In this document: positions 17,227 to 24,931 of the stretch, in pieces | Layout of the letters: each line of letters begins with the position of its first letter | Numbering within the stretch: the stretch's first letter is position 1 | Source: an uncultured Methanomethylovorans sp. | Lineage (GTDB): Archaea; Halobacteriota; Methanosarcinia; Methanosarcinales; Methanosarcinaceae | DNA: 29,165 bases | Assembly (NCBI GenBank): GCA_937968035.1 | Contig: CALBTS010000098.1 | Coordinates: 1 to 29,165, forward strand | Reading direction: 5' to 3' | The notes under the pieces: generated by a model | What the model was told of the DNA's origin: nothing | What the model saw: the letters and a program-made list of their open reading frames with translations, nothing else | The model's database searches: none | Made by a program: the position numbers and the translations under genes

Positions 17227-17639
17227 ACTGCGCCGGAATAAAGTGCTAACTGGAACATTTTTTGCAGCCTCATTTTGCCGGGTATGCTTCGCATTTGATC
17301 GGTTTCAGTTCTTTAATATCAAGCGTTATCCAGCCAATATCATAGCTTTGCCGCATGAAGGGCATATCAGCCCACTGCGTATTCTATTATCTAGCTAATG
17401 CTTATTTTTAAAACCTCAAAAGCCAATTGGATCAAATGGTAAGGGTCTGCATTATAAAATAAATTTTTCGGATATGTTTTAGAGTAAAGAAGAAACTGAA
17501 TAAGTTAATCAAAATGTCAAATATGACTACGTATGTAATCATAAAACATTCCTAAGTAAAAGGATTATATACTATGAAAATAAATCAAATCTTTACTTCA
17601 TATCTAAAATAATATGGAGAAAGCAACAGAGGTGATAAA
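17227..17639. other. 413-base gap before the protease gene, with the change to A+T-rich DNA
   Basis: The first 170 bases have composition like the core genes. On the minus strand they contain a 23-codon fragment ending in a zinc-knuckle-like ICPSCGKAM (about 17325-17365), with no start codon, so at most a relic. After about 17400 the DNA becomes A+T-rich. The end carries an excellent ribosome site, AGAGGTGAT (17628-17636). No intact gene is seen. Confidence 0.45.
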
Positions 17640-19724
17640 CTGAAGACATTGTCTATCTATCTATCTATTGTATTGCTAATTTTAGTATTACTTACAGGAA
17701 CGTCTTTTGCAGATACAAGTGACGACGACTATCTCAAGAAAGTAAATTTTGACAACAATTCACTTGAGATAAGTACTAATCTTAAAAATTTTGATGTGGT
17801 GACACCCAACACTGAAGCTTTTATGAAAGCTGCAGAAAATGACAAGGTCAGATTAACTCTATTGGGAAAGGAGCTTGAGCTTGAACTAAAAGAAACAAAT
17901 GTAATCAGTGAAAGTGCGAAAATAATCAAAGAGAATAAAACAGGCATCTATTTTGTAAATGCTCCATATGTAGATACCTATAGTGGATATGTAACTGGTA
18001 AGGATGATAGCAGGGTATCATTGACTGTAGCAGATGATGTTCTTATTGGAAGTATCAGGGTCGAGAATAAAACATATATCATTGACCAAACAAACCAAAA
18101 ACAGGCTGGAAATGTCATTCATGTGGTTTATGATCTAGATGATTTTAAAGAACGGGAAATTAAAGAATATAATACTTGTGGCGTTGATGAAAAGGAAGAA
18201 GCTGTGAGCAATGAGATATTTGCAGAGAGCTTGTCTTCAGAAGGGGCGATTACATCTTCCATATTAAGTTACACTCAGATAGACATCCTGCCATGCTATG
18301 ACCAGGATTTTGAAGATGATTATGCTAATCCAATAGCTGAGATTGTATCTATGGTTAATGAGGTAAATGGTGAATTAGCAAATGCGAATGCAGACTTGAA
18401 TATTCATTTCTTTAAAAGATACGGCTATCTAAATGTTGGGGATGGTAGTGCAGATGCCACATTTGATTTTTTTGAAGACGATATAAAGCCCTATCGAAAT
18501 ATGACCGGCAGTGATTTGGCTATGTTGTTTTATGGAAAAGATTTCCCAGGTGATACAATAGGACTTGGCTGGAGTTTTAATGGAGACTCTGGAAGAGCCA
18601 TTACTGTTGTTCAAATGGTATCTGCGGGTCTTTTTTCCAGTTATCAAGCTACATATAATGGCAGATGCGTCCTTATAACTCATGAATTCGGACACAACTT
18701 CGGTGCGAGTCATGAAGAAGCTTATAGATGGCCTGTTGGCCATGGTTGGCATTATACCTCTATGTGGTCTCCATTCGCAGGCACTTCATTCTTAGATGAC
18801 TATATGGAAGTTGAATACTCGGATTTAAATCGTCACGGGAATGCATCGCACAACAACATATTGCATGTGGCAGCTAATAAAGAAATTATATCAGACTTTA
18901 GGGAATTACACTCTGATGTCGACACCGTTGGAGTTTACGACAATGCTGGTACTTGGGCCTTGTGGAACCTATCTTCCGGTTATCTGGACATTGTTGGATA
19001 TGGATGGTCAGGGACAAAGCCGGTTGTAGGAGATTGGGACGGTGACGATGAAATAGAAGTTGGTATCTATGACCCGGTAAATTACAGGTTCTTGTTAAGA
19101 TTAGATTCAGGCAGTTACCAAACAATTCCACTCGGATGGGCTGGTGTTACTCCGGTTATAGGCGATTGGGATGGAAATGGAAATGATGAACCAGGTGTAT
19201 ATGACAATGCTGGTACTTGGGCTCTCTGGAACCGTAACACTAATTCTGCAGATATTGTAGGATTTGGATGGTCAAACACAAAACCGGTTGTGGGCGATTG
19301 GGACAACGATGATGCAACTGAGGTTGGTATCTACAACACTGCTGGCAACAATTTCTTGCTTAAGACTGGATCTAGTTATCAAACAATAGGCCTTGGGTGG
19401 GCTGGCGTTACTCCGGTTATTGGTGACTGGAACGGAGATGGGACAGATGAACCAGGTGTATATAATAATGCTGGTACTTGGGCACTGTGGAACCGTAATA
19501 CCAATTCGGCAGATATTGTAGGCTTCGGATGGTCTGGAACAACTCCTGTTGTAGGTCATTGGACTGGTGTTGACGGTAAAACTGGAGTTGGTATCTTTGA
19601 AGCTACCAACAATAGGTTCCTGTTGCGGGTAGATTCTACTTTAGATCCAGTATTCATAGATCTTGGATGGAGCGGAGTTACACCCGTAATAGGTCATTGG
19701 AATGAGTATTCAACGTTTGTTTAA
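17640..19724 (+). CDS. Secreted metzincin (reprolysin-like, M12B-type) protease with C-terminal beta-propeller-like repeats
   Basis: This protein of about 694 residues has four parts. The signal peptide (1-24) ends in TSFAD. A propeptide-like region (about 25-205) contains a GYVTGKDDSRVSLTVADD segment typical of M12B propeptides and NTCGVDE with C180, resembling the cysteine switch of ADAM proteases. The catalytic domain (about 210-425) carries the zinc motif HEFGHNFGASH (H348, E349, H352, H358) and a plausible Met-turn, HYTSMW (M375). The C-terminal domain (about 428-690) has six blade-like repeats, most with an Asp-rich DWDGD-type loop that could bind calcium. Function: extracellular or surface proteolysis, substrate unknown. 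Start: AGAGGTGAT is 7 bases before a CTG at 17640 but 16 bases before the TTG at 17649. CTG also supplies the expected lysine (LKTLSIYL), so I chose it. The A+T-rich DNA suggests horizontal acquisition. Confidence 0.85.
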   Translation: MKTLSIYLSIVLLILVLLTGTSFADTSDDDYLKKVNFDNNSLEISTNLKNFDVVTPNTEAFMKAAENDKVRLTLLGKELELELKETNVISESAKIIKENKTGIYFVNAPYVDTYSGYVTGKDDSRVSLTVADDVLIGSIRVENKTYIIDQTNQKQAGNVIHVVYDLDDFKEREIKEYNTCGVDEKEEAVSNEIFAESLSSEGAITSSILSYTQIDILPCYDQDFEDDYANPIAEIVSMVNEVNGELANANADLNIHFFKRYGYLNVGDGSADATFDFFEDDIKPYRNMTGSDLAMLFYGKDFPGDTIGLGWSFNGDSGRAITVVQMVSAGLFSSYQATYNGRCVLITHEFGHNFGASHEEAYRWPVGHGWHYTSMWSPFAGTSFLDDYMEVEYSDLNRHGNASHNNILHVAANKEIISDFRELHSDVDTVGVYDNAGTWALWNLSSGYLDIVGYGWSGTKPVVGDWDGDDEIEVGIYDPVNYRFLLRLDSGSYQTIPLGWAGVTPVIGDWDGNGNDEPGVYDNAGTWALWNRNTNSADIVGFGWSNTKPVVGDWDNDDATEVGIYNTAGNNFLLKTGSSYQTIGLGWAGVTPVIGDWNGDGTDEPGVYNNAGTWALWNRNTNSADIVGFGWSGTTPVVGHWTGVDGKTGVGIFEATNNRFLLRVDSTLDPVFIDLGWSGVTPVIGHWNEYSTFV
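18933..19718 (+). repeat. Three tandem ~262-base units encoding paired blades of the protease repeat domain
   Basis: The segment encoding DNAGTWALWN recurs at about 18941, 19205 and 19466, giving periods of 264 and 261 bases (88 and 87 residues). Each unit encodes two related blades, one starting GVYDNAGTWALWN and one GIYxxxxxxFLLR. Units two and three are close to identical in DNA around NRNTNSADIVGFGWS, which points to recent duplication or gene conversion. The last blade has lost the Asp-rich loop (HWTGVDG, HWNEYS). Confidence 0.8.
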
Positions 19725-19758
19725 TTTCAATGAACGTAGTATGTTTAATTGAGAATAG

Positions 19759-19787
19759 AAGAGCTGGTTTCAGCTCTTTCTTATTTA
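19759..19787 (+). terminator. Hairpin terminator after the protease gene
   Basis: AAGAGCTG (19759-19766) and CAGCTCTT (19771-19778) form a perfect 8-base stem with a GTTT loop, about 35 bases after the stop. It is followed by TCTTATTT. Confidence 0.7.
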
Positions 19788-19852
19788 AAATATCTGAAAT
19801 CTATTTTAAAGAATAAACAGATGTTTGTAAGAATAAAGGATAAGGAAGAAAT

Positions 19853-20257
19853 ATGGGAAAGAAAATAGACACAATTACAGGCATTGTAGTTGTATTATTG
19901 TTAATTATTACAATTTATGCTTTTTCGCAACAGTATATTGAAGTGAAAGAACAACAAGATCGTTTAGATAATCCTCCACTTCATGTTCGAATATCCAATG
20001 ATGATGATGAAGGGCATGAAGTAGCATTTGCAGTTTCAGATATAAACAATACTGTTATTTTTAATGAAGCATCTTTTCTGCCACCGGGAGAATATAAGCG
20101 GTATGGTGATTTGATCAGAGAAAAAGGCATCTATTCGGTAAAGGTTGTTTTAGATGGAAATTCTACCGCAGTGGAAAAAGTGAACTTGAACGAAGAAAAG
20201 ACGTTGGTTGTTACCATATCTTCTAAAGGCTTAGATTTTGGATACATTCTTCCATGA
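19853..20257 (+). CDS. Small membrane-anchored extracellular protein, unknown function
   Basis: I do not recognise this 134-residue protein. An N-terminal uncleaved anchor (about 8-26, TITGIVVVLLLIITIYAF) is followed by a short linker and a beta-sandwich-like domain. The domain contains VRISNDDDEGHEVAFAVSD, FLPPGEYKRYGD and YSVKVVLDGNSTAVEKV, a layout seen in small Ig-like domains. Two N-glycosylation sequons (NNT, NST) fit an outside location. AAGGAAG lies about 4 bases before the ATG. It is on the same strand as the protease but after its terminator, in the same A+T-rich DNA, so it may belong to the same acquired segment without sharing a transcript. Confidence 0.65.
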   Translation: MGKKIDTITGIVVVLLLIITIYAFSQQYIEVKEQQDRLDNPPLHVRISNDDDEGHEVAFAVSDINNTVIFNEASFLPPGEYKRYGDLIREKGIYSVKVVLDGNSTAVEKVNLNEEKTLVVTISSKGLDFGYILP

Positions 20258-20360
20258 TTTGTTCAAACGATATCAATTTAGAAGAAGTGTCAAAGGAGTT
20301 TACTTTTTTCCACTTTAACCTTATTCAATATACCTTACTTTTAAGTCCACTCTCATGCAC

Positions 20361-20370
20361 AAATATTTAT
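20361..20370 (+). promoter_or_regulatory. TATA box of the HAD phosphatase gene (leaderless promoter)
   Basis: AAATATTTAT is centred about 28 bases before the ATG at 20394, so the transcript probably starts at or within a few bases of the start codon. Confidence 0.45.
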
Positions 20371-20393
20371 CCGATACCCAGAGATGAAGGTGC

Positions 20394-21035
20394 ATGTTAA
20401 AAGGTCTGATCTTTGATGTTGATGGGGTGCTTATGGATTCCATGCCCTATCATGCCGATGCGTGGGTGAAGGCATTCGGGGAAGTGGGTATCCATATAAC
20501 GAATATGGATATATATGAAATAGAAGGCTCCAATCACAAAGGTGTAGTGGATCTCATTTTTCGTAAGGCAGGCATGGAGCCAAAAACATCGGATTACGAA
20601 GCATTTCTCAAAAAGAAGAGAGAATATTTCTTGCAGAACAACAGGGCAGAACCATTCAAGGGTATGCCGGCATGCCTGCAGGCGCTCAAAGAGAAGTACA
20701 AGCTTGCCGTTGCGTCGGGAGCGGACAGGACTATAGTCAACTCGCTCATGGATAGGTTTTATCCCGGCATCTTTGAGGCAATTGTTTCAGGAGAAGATGT
20801 TACCCGTGGAAAACCCGACCCTGAGCCTTACCTCACAGCAGCCCGTAAACTTGGGCTGGAACCGGAAGAATGCATGGTGATAGAGAATGCTCCTCTGGGA
20901 ATAAAGTCAGCAAAAATGGCTGGTATCTACTGTGTGGCAGTCCCTACTTATCTCCCAAAGGAAAAATTAATGGATGCCGACATGGTACTTAGAGACCATG
21001 CCGAACTAATAGGTTATCTTTCCAGATTTGTCTGA
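20394..21035 (+). CDS. HAD-superfamily phosphatase, beta-phosphoglucomutase-like
   Basis: This 213-residue hydrolase of HAD subfamily IA has motif I FDVDGVLMDS with nucleophile D8 and acid/base D10. An alpha-helical cap follows (about 18-85). Motif II is VASGAD, motif III is the lysine in RGKPDPEPY, and motif IV is an altered MVIENAPLGIKSAKMAG with Glu-Asn rather than the usual Glu-Asp. The family includes beta-phosphoglucomutases, phosphoglycolate phosphatases and sugar-phosphate phosphatases, and the substrate cannot be fixed from the sequence. The composition returns to that of the core genes. It converges on the aCPSF1 gene with only 5 bases between stop codons. Confidence 0.88.
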   Translation: MLKGLIFDVDGVLMDSMPYHADAWVKAFGEVGIHITNMDIYEIEGSNHKGVVDLIFRKAGMEPKTSDYEAFLKKKREYFLQNNRAEPFKGMPACLQALKEKYKLAVASGADRTIVNSLMDRFYPGIFEAIVSGEDVTRGKPDPEPYLTAARKLGLEPEECMVIENAPLGIKSAKMAGIYCVAVPTYLPKEKLMDADMVLRDHAELIGYLSRFV

Positions 21036-21040
21036 TGCCA

Positions 21041-22951
21041 TCACACAAGACGAATGGTTTCGAGATTTGTGAGTGCTCTTGTTTCCATTTTGTTCTTTTT
21101 ATGGATGGAAGTCGCAAGGTCGATGCAGGACCTTTCGTCTCCGTGTTCCGTGAATACGCGTTCGGGCCTTGGTTTCATCTTGCGCACGTATTCCATGAGC
21201 TGCCTGCGGTCTGAATGACCTGAGAAACCGTCAACGATCTCAACGTTCATATTCATGTTTATTATCTCTGTGCCCTTTCCGGTATTGAGAGGTATCTCTT
21301 TCCAGCCTTTCTGGATCCTGCGTCCCAGCGTACCGTCCGCCTGGTAGCCTACGAACACAAGCGTGTTCCTTTCATCTTCAGCAAAGGCTTTGAAATATTC
21401 CATCACAGGACCGGCGTTCATCATTCCCGATGTGGACAGGATGACACATGGCTCACGTTTGGATATGATCTCCTGCCGGAGTTCATTGGAATCTACAGGC
21501 TTGAAGCATTCTGAAAGGAATGGGTTCTCTCCTTTCTGGAAAATGAGCTTTCTCAGGTCGTTGTTAAGATATTCCGGATACGTAGCATGGATGGCCGTGG
21601 CTTCCCATATCATACCGTCAAGATACACTGGGACATTATCTATCAGTCCTTTGCGTATGGCATCTTCCAGGACGATCATAACTTCCTGGCTCCTTCCGAC
21701 CGCAAAGGCAGGTATCAGTACGATTCCCTTGTTCTGGAGAGTATTTTTAATAACCTGTTGCAGATGGTTCTCTGCATCCTGCAGGGATGGCTGAAGCGCG
21801 TTCACCCCGCCGTAGGTGGATTCCATGATCACGCTTTCCACACGTGGGAACTTGTTAACGGCCGCATCGAAAAGTCTGGTCTTCTCGTATTTGAAATCGC
21901 CTGTAAAGACCACATTGTGCAGGCCATCGCCTATGTGAAAATGAGAAATGGCTGAGCCAAGTATATGTCCGGCATTGTGGAAGGTGAGCTTGATGTCAGG
22001 TGCAATATCTGTGACCTCTTCATAATCCAGGACAATGGTGTGCTTAAGCACTTCACGTACATCTGCCGAAGAATACGGGGGCCTTTTTCCTTCTTTGGAA
22101 GCCACATCAATATAGTCAAGTTGCAATAAAGCTGTCAGGTCTCTTGTAGGAGGTGTGCAATACACAGGCCCTTCAAAACCATACCTGTATAAAAGTGGCA
22201 ATAGTCCCTGGTGATCCAGGTGAGCATGGGTGATGACCACTGCATCGAGCTTGCTAAATGGCGAAACCTCAGGAACATAGAGGTATGGTGTCATGTGTTC
22301 ATCAGAGCCAACGTTAACACCGCAATCTATCATTACACAGGATTCAGGTGTGGATAACAAAAAACAGCTTCTTCCTACCTCCTTACAGCCGCCCAGTGAT
22401 GTGACCCTGACCCATTGGTCCTTTGAGGTGCATTCTCTGTGTATCTTACGTCCCACTGTCTTGAGTATTTCTTTCCTTTCCTTGTGGTTTGTTTTCATGA
22501 ATTCACGGATATTCTTTACTGTCCGTGAGGATATGGGCGGGGCACGTACCACTTTTGGTGTCCATCCGATCTTTTTTGTGATCTCTCTGAGGGTCTCTCC
22601 ATGTTTCCCGATCACAAGGCCGGGTTTTTCTGCTTCGATAATAACTTCTCCCACATCGGGATCGAAATGATAGTTGGCTATGGCCGAATCTTCAGGTACT
22701 GTTTCAACGATCTTATTAACAGACTCTTCTGGTGGCAGCAAAACCTTTGGGTCAGGGCGGACAACTATACGTGTCCTAAGGATCTTCGCAAGGTTCCGTA
22801 CAATATTACCATTGTCTGCAAAACTCCATGGGTTCTCAGTGTACATTACAAGCTGAGGACCCTCGAACTCTACGCTAGAAATAGTGGTGCCCTGCGGCAA
22901 TTTTTCGTCTATTTTCTGTTTTAGATCAGCTAATACTTCATCTATTGCCAT
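21041..22951 (-). CDS. aCPSF1/FttA, KH-domain beta-CASP ribonuclease (transcription termination factor)
   Basis: This 636-residue protein has the archaeal CPSF73-like layout. Two N-terminal KH domains (about 1-70 and 75-145) include [11 protein letters not shown] with GKHG at 115-118. A metallo-beta-lactamase domain carries the zinc motif HAHLDH (242-247) and [10 protein letters not shown] beta-CASP domain is inserted ([13 protein letters not shown]), and a final [13 protein letters not shown] supplies the last zinc ligand. Known family members cut RNA at U-rich 3' ends and terminate archaeal transcription genome-wide. AAGGAAGG lies 6 bases before the ATG, and a TATA-like TTTTATATT (about 22980-22990) allows its own promoter. 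It lies downstream of psmB on the same strand, separated by a 99-base gap with a hairpin. Confidence 0.95.
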   Translation of the reverse strand: MAIDEVLADLKQKIDEKLPQGTTISSVEFEGPQLVMYTENPWSFADNGNIVRNLAKILRTRIVVRPDPKVLLPPEESVNKIVETVPEDSAIANYHFDPDVGEVIIEAEKPGLVIGKHGETLREITKKIGWTPKVVRAPPISSRTVKNIREFMKTNHKERKEILKTVGRKIHRECTSKDQWVRVTSLGGCKEVGRSCFLLSTPESCVMIDCGVNVGSDEHMTPYLYVPEVSPFSKLDAVVITHAHLDHQGLLPLLYRYGFEGPVYCTPPTRDLTALLQLDYIDVASKEGKRPPYSSADVREVLKHTIVLDYEEVTDIAPDIKLTFHNAGHILGSAISHFHIGDGLHNVVFTGDFKYEKTRLFDAAVNKFPRVESVIMESTYGGVNALQPSLQDAENHLQQVIKNTLQNKGIVLIPAFAVGRSQEVMIVLEDAIRKGLIDNVPVYLDGMIWEATAIHATYPEYLNNDLRKLIFQKGENPFLSECFKPVDSNELRQEIISKREPCVILSTSGMMNAGPVMEYFKAFAEDERNTLVFVGYQADGTLGRRIQKGWKEIPLNTGKGTEIINMNMNVEIVDGFSGHSDRRQLMEYVRKMKPRPERVFTEHGDERSCIDLATSIHKKNKMETRALTNLETIRLV

Positions 22952-23027
22952 TAAAAGCCTTCCTTTGAGAAAAATAAAAAAATATAAAATTTTGATCTAT
23001 GCAAGATAGAACAGATGTCAAATTAAC

Positions 23028-23042
23028 GTCAACAAAGTTGAC
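23028..23042 (-). terminator. Hairpin between psmB and the aCPSF1 gene
   Basis: GTCAAC-AAA-GTTGAC is a perfect 6-base stem 9 bases after the psmB stop. On the minus strand it is followed by GTTAATTTG, only mildly T-rich. It could be a weak terminator, attenuator or processing site. Confidence 0.4.
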
Positions 23043-23051
23043 AGAATGTTA

Positions 23052-23684
23052 TCAGTTCAATTTATCCCTGTACTGCTGAACCTCTTCCTCTTCCAGCCGA
23101 TTAAATTTATCAGCTGTGATAACCACAACATCTATTCCATTGCCTGAGGCCGAGTCTCTCTTCATTGCGTTATGCAGGGCACGTATTGCCAGCTCTACTC
23201 CTTCCTCGATCGATATCCCATCCACGAACCGGTCCTCAAGTACCCCATAAGCCATGGGTGAGCCAGAACCAGTCGCTACAGCTTTTGTTTCTTCAATGGT
23301 GCCTCCAAGAGCATCAAGGGAGAATATTGCAGGGCCGTTCTTGTCCACGCCACCCACAAGCAGCTGCACCATCAGCGGATAGTAGCGCTGTCCGCTCAGG
23401 ATGTTTGACAGGAGCGTAGTTATACCTTTGATAGTCATGGGCTCTTTACGCCTCATTTTGTAAAGGTGTGACTCAACGCTCATTATGCGCACGATCTGCT
23501 GAGCATCTCCTACTGATCCTGCAGTGGTCATACCCACAAGATCATCGATCTGATAAATTTTTTTGGCTGTCTTGCTGGCTATGAAATGACCCATAGTTGC
23601 ACGTCTTTCGGTAGCAAGTACCACGCCTTTATCACAAACTATACCTACAGTAGTTGTACCTTTTAAATATTTATCATCGACCAT
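23052..23684 (-). CDS. psmB: Proteasome beta subunit
   Basis: This is the catalytic subunit of the archaeal 20S proteasome. A nine-residue propeptide (MVDDKYLKG) precedes the autocatalytic cleavage site, exposing the nucleophile T10 in KGTTTVGIV. In mature numbering the catalytic partners E17 (ATERRA) and K33 (TAKKI) are in place, and [12 protein letters not shown] with the late serine and aspartate residues is typical. The full length of 210 residues is normal. GAGGT lies 6 bases before the ATG. The alpha subunit and the regulatory ATPase are not in the window. It shares strand and close spacing with the aCPSF1 gene downstream. Confidence 0.97.
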   Translation of the reverse strand: MVDDKYLKGTTTVGIVCDKGVVLATERRATMGHFIASKTAKKIYQIDDLVGMTTAGSVGDAQQIVRIMSVESHLYKMRRKEPMTIKGITTLLSNILSGQRYYPLMVQLLVGGVDKNGPAIFSLDALGGTIEETKAVATGSGSPMAYGVLEDRFVDGISIEEGVELAIRALHNAMKRDSASGNGIDVVVITADKFNRLEEEEVQQYRDKLN

Positions 23685-23766
23685 CAGTATACCTCATCGT
23701 CGCAAAATGAGAAAACTTTAGCAAAAAGATAATATCTGTCACCCAGACACAGTATTGATTAATCAG

Positions 23767-23777
23767 AATATATATAA
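23767..23777 (-). promoter_or_regulatory. psmB: Candidate TATA box of psmB
   Basis: CTTATATATAT on the minus strand predicts a start near 23745 and a leader of about 60 bases. A 10-base palindrome, TGATTAATCA (23756-23765), lies immediately downstream of the box, in a position where a bound protein could block the promoter. Confidence 0.4.
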
Positions 23778-23838
23778 GGCTTTCCGTTAAAGATCGTTCC
23801 AATCGGCTAAAATAAAGCTTTATTCATAAGATCATAGT

Positions 23839-24345
23839 TCAATAGATACCTATCTCTTCTGCCAGTGTAATGATGCGTGCCATACTTTCCTCAGTGAAAT
23901 GTCTTCTCTTCATCTTTTCAACTAGCTGGGTCATGGTCACCCTTGTATCGCCTGAAGTGAAGTTATCAGCATGCGCCACTATCTTCTCTTCAAGGGTGAA
24001 TGGAATATAATCATCTTCCGGCAGGCCAAGTTCTTTTGCCTCTTCTATGGTAATACCTGCTCCTATATGCTTCCTGATTATATTGACTATCAAGGGATCA
24101 AGGCCCATTTCCATAGCAATACCCGCACCTATCACAGCATGGTCGATCCCATGGGTACGGCATCTGCCCAGATCATGGAGCAAACCCCCAATTTTCACCA
24201 GTTCTATATCCACCTGTTTTCCAGTTGTTGCCAGTCTTTCTGCAATTTCGGCAGCATGTTCAGAAACAGCTATGCAATGTGCAATGACCTTCTCAGAGCA
24301 GCCCTCATCTCTGAGTATTTGCAGTGCTCTGTCCGGCGTTATCAT
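23839..24345 (-). CDS. HD-domain phosphohydrolase (TIGR00295-like)
   Basis: This 168-residue HD-superfamily hydrolase has the expected metal ligands: the histidine in AHCIAVSEHA, the HD pair H57-D58 in GGLLHDLGR, the histidines in GIDHAVIGA and IRKHIGAG, and the late Asp in VAHADNFT. Such proteins hydrolyse phosphate esters of nucleotides or RNA, but this archaeal branch has no firmly known substrate. The ATG at 24345 is one base from the TFE stop codon, so the two genes are translationally coupled. That suggests a role connected with RNA or transcription. Confidence 0.85.
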   Translation of the reverse strand: MITPDRALQILRDEGCSEKVIAHCIAVSEHAAEIAERLATTGKQVDIELVKIGGLLHDLGRCRTHGIDHAVIGAGIAMEMGLDPLIVNIIRKHIGAGITIEEAKELGLPEDDYIPFTLEEKIVAHADNFTSGDTRVTMTQLVEKMKRRHFTEESMARIITLAEEIGIY

Positions 24346-24346
24346 G

Positions 24347-24847
24347 TCATCTGCTTTCCAGGTTTTTGATCCTTTCCTTTATCAGCTGGATAAATGGCGA
24401 ATTGTCCTCATGTATCATATCCTCGCCACAGTCAGGGCACATGAATACAGCATCTGCCGCCTGTTTAAAATCCATTCGGATACAGCCTTCAGGGCAAATA
24501 TAAAATACATTACTTTCCTCAAATTCCTTGCGTACCTTCAGATTTTTTATCAATCTCTTCTTCTCTTTCACAAGCTGTTTTTCTATGTCAGACATATCGA
24601 GGGTCCAGAGATAGGTAAGCCATCCGCTACTGGCATCTCTTTCCCTTCTGCAAATAGCAAGCTTGTTCTCATTCAATATGAACAGAGTTCTCCTTACAAT
24701 ATTGAGAAGTATGCCTGTGGCCTGAGCTATTTGCTCGTCAGTGACCTCCCCCTCCGGCATTTTTTCGATCATGGCCAGCCCGTCTTCACCCACAAGACGA
24801 ATTAGGTATCCCCGGATAACAAGATCATTCATATCTATCAAAAACAC
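24347..24847 (-). CDS. tfe: Transcription factor E (archaeal TFIIE-alpha homologue)
   Basis: TFE binds RNA polymerase and stabilises the open promoter complex. The 166-residue protein has an extended winged helix (about 8-85), a basic linker coiled coil (ekqlvkekkrliknl, about 88-105) and a zinc ribbon with C118, C122, C137 and C140 (CPEGC and CPDC). The first pair is spaced C-x3-C. The start is not settled. GAGGTGA is present but touches the GTG at 24847, lies 9 bases before a TTG at 24841, and is far from the ATG at 24832, whose MNDLVIRGY best resembles homologues. It leads a two-gene unit with the HD protein. Confidence 0.92.
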   Translation of the reverse strand: MFLIDMNDLVIRGYLIRLVGEDGLAMIEKMPEGEVTDEQIAQATGILLNIVRRTLFILNENKLAICRRERDASSGWLTYLWTLDMSDIEKQLVKEKKRLIKNLKVRKEFEESNVFYICPEGCIRMDFKQAADAVFMCPDCGEDMIHEDNSPFIQLIKERIKNLESR

Positions 24848-24931
24848 TCACCTCAAGAATGGAACTATAATCTGCTGTATTGTGATATTAATTTTTGCAC
24901 ATGATGCCCATATTCTGCATCAATAATGGGC

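Noticed and set aside
17192..17398. Plus-strand frame of 68 codons after the anchored protein, and a minus-strand CPSCGKAM fragment
   Set aside because: The plus frame overlaps the end of a real gene; the minus fragment lacks a start codon and is too short to call a pseudogene.
18429..18752. Minus-strand frames inside the protease gene
   Set aside because: Antisense shadows of the repeat-rich and catalytic coding sequence, with no ribosome site.
24047..24805. Plus-strand open frame of 252 codons across TFE and the HD gene
   Set aside because: It spans two well-supported minus-strand genes, has no ribosome site and shows no protein-like domain.
24902..24931. Two mutually exclusive stems (TGATGC/GCATCA and GCCCAT/ATGGGC) upstream of the ATP-grasp stop region
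   Set aside because: The stems are short with long loops, are not followed by a T-tract, and give no clear terminator or attenuator.
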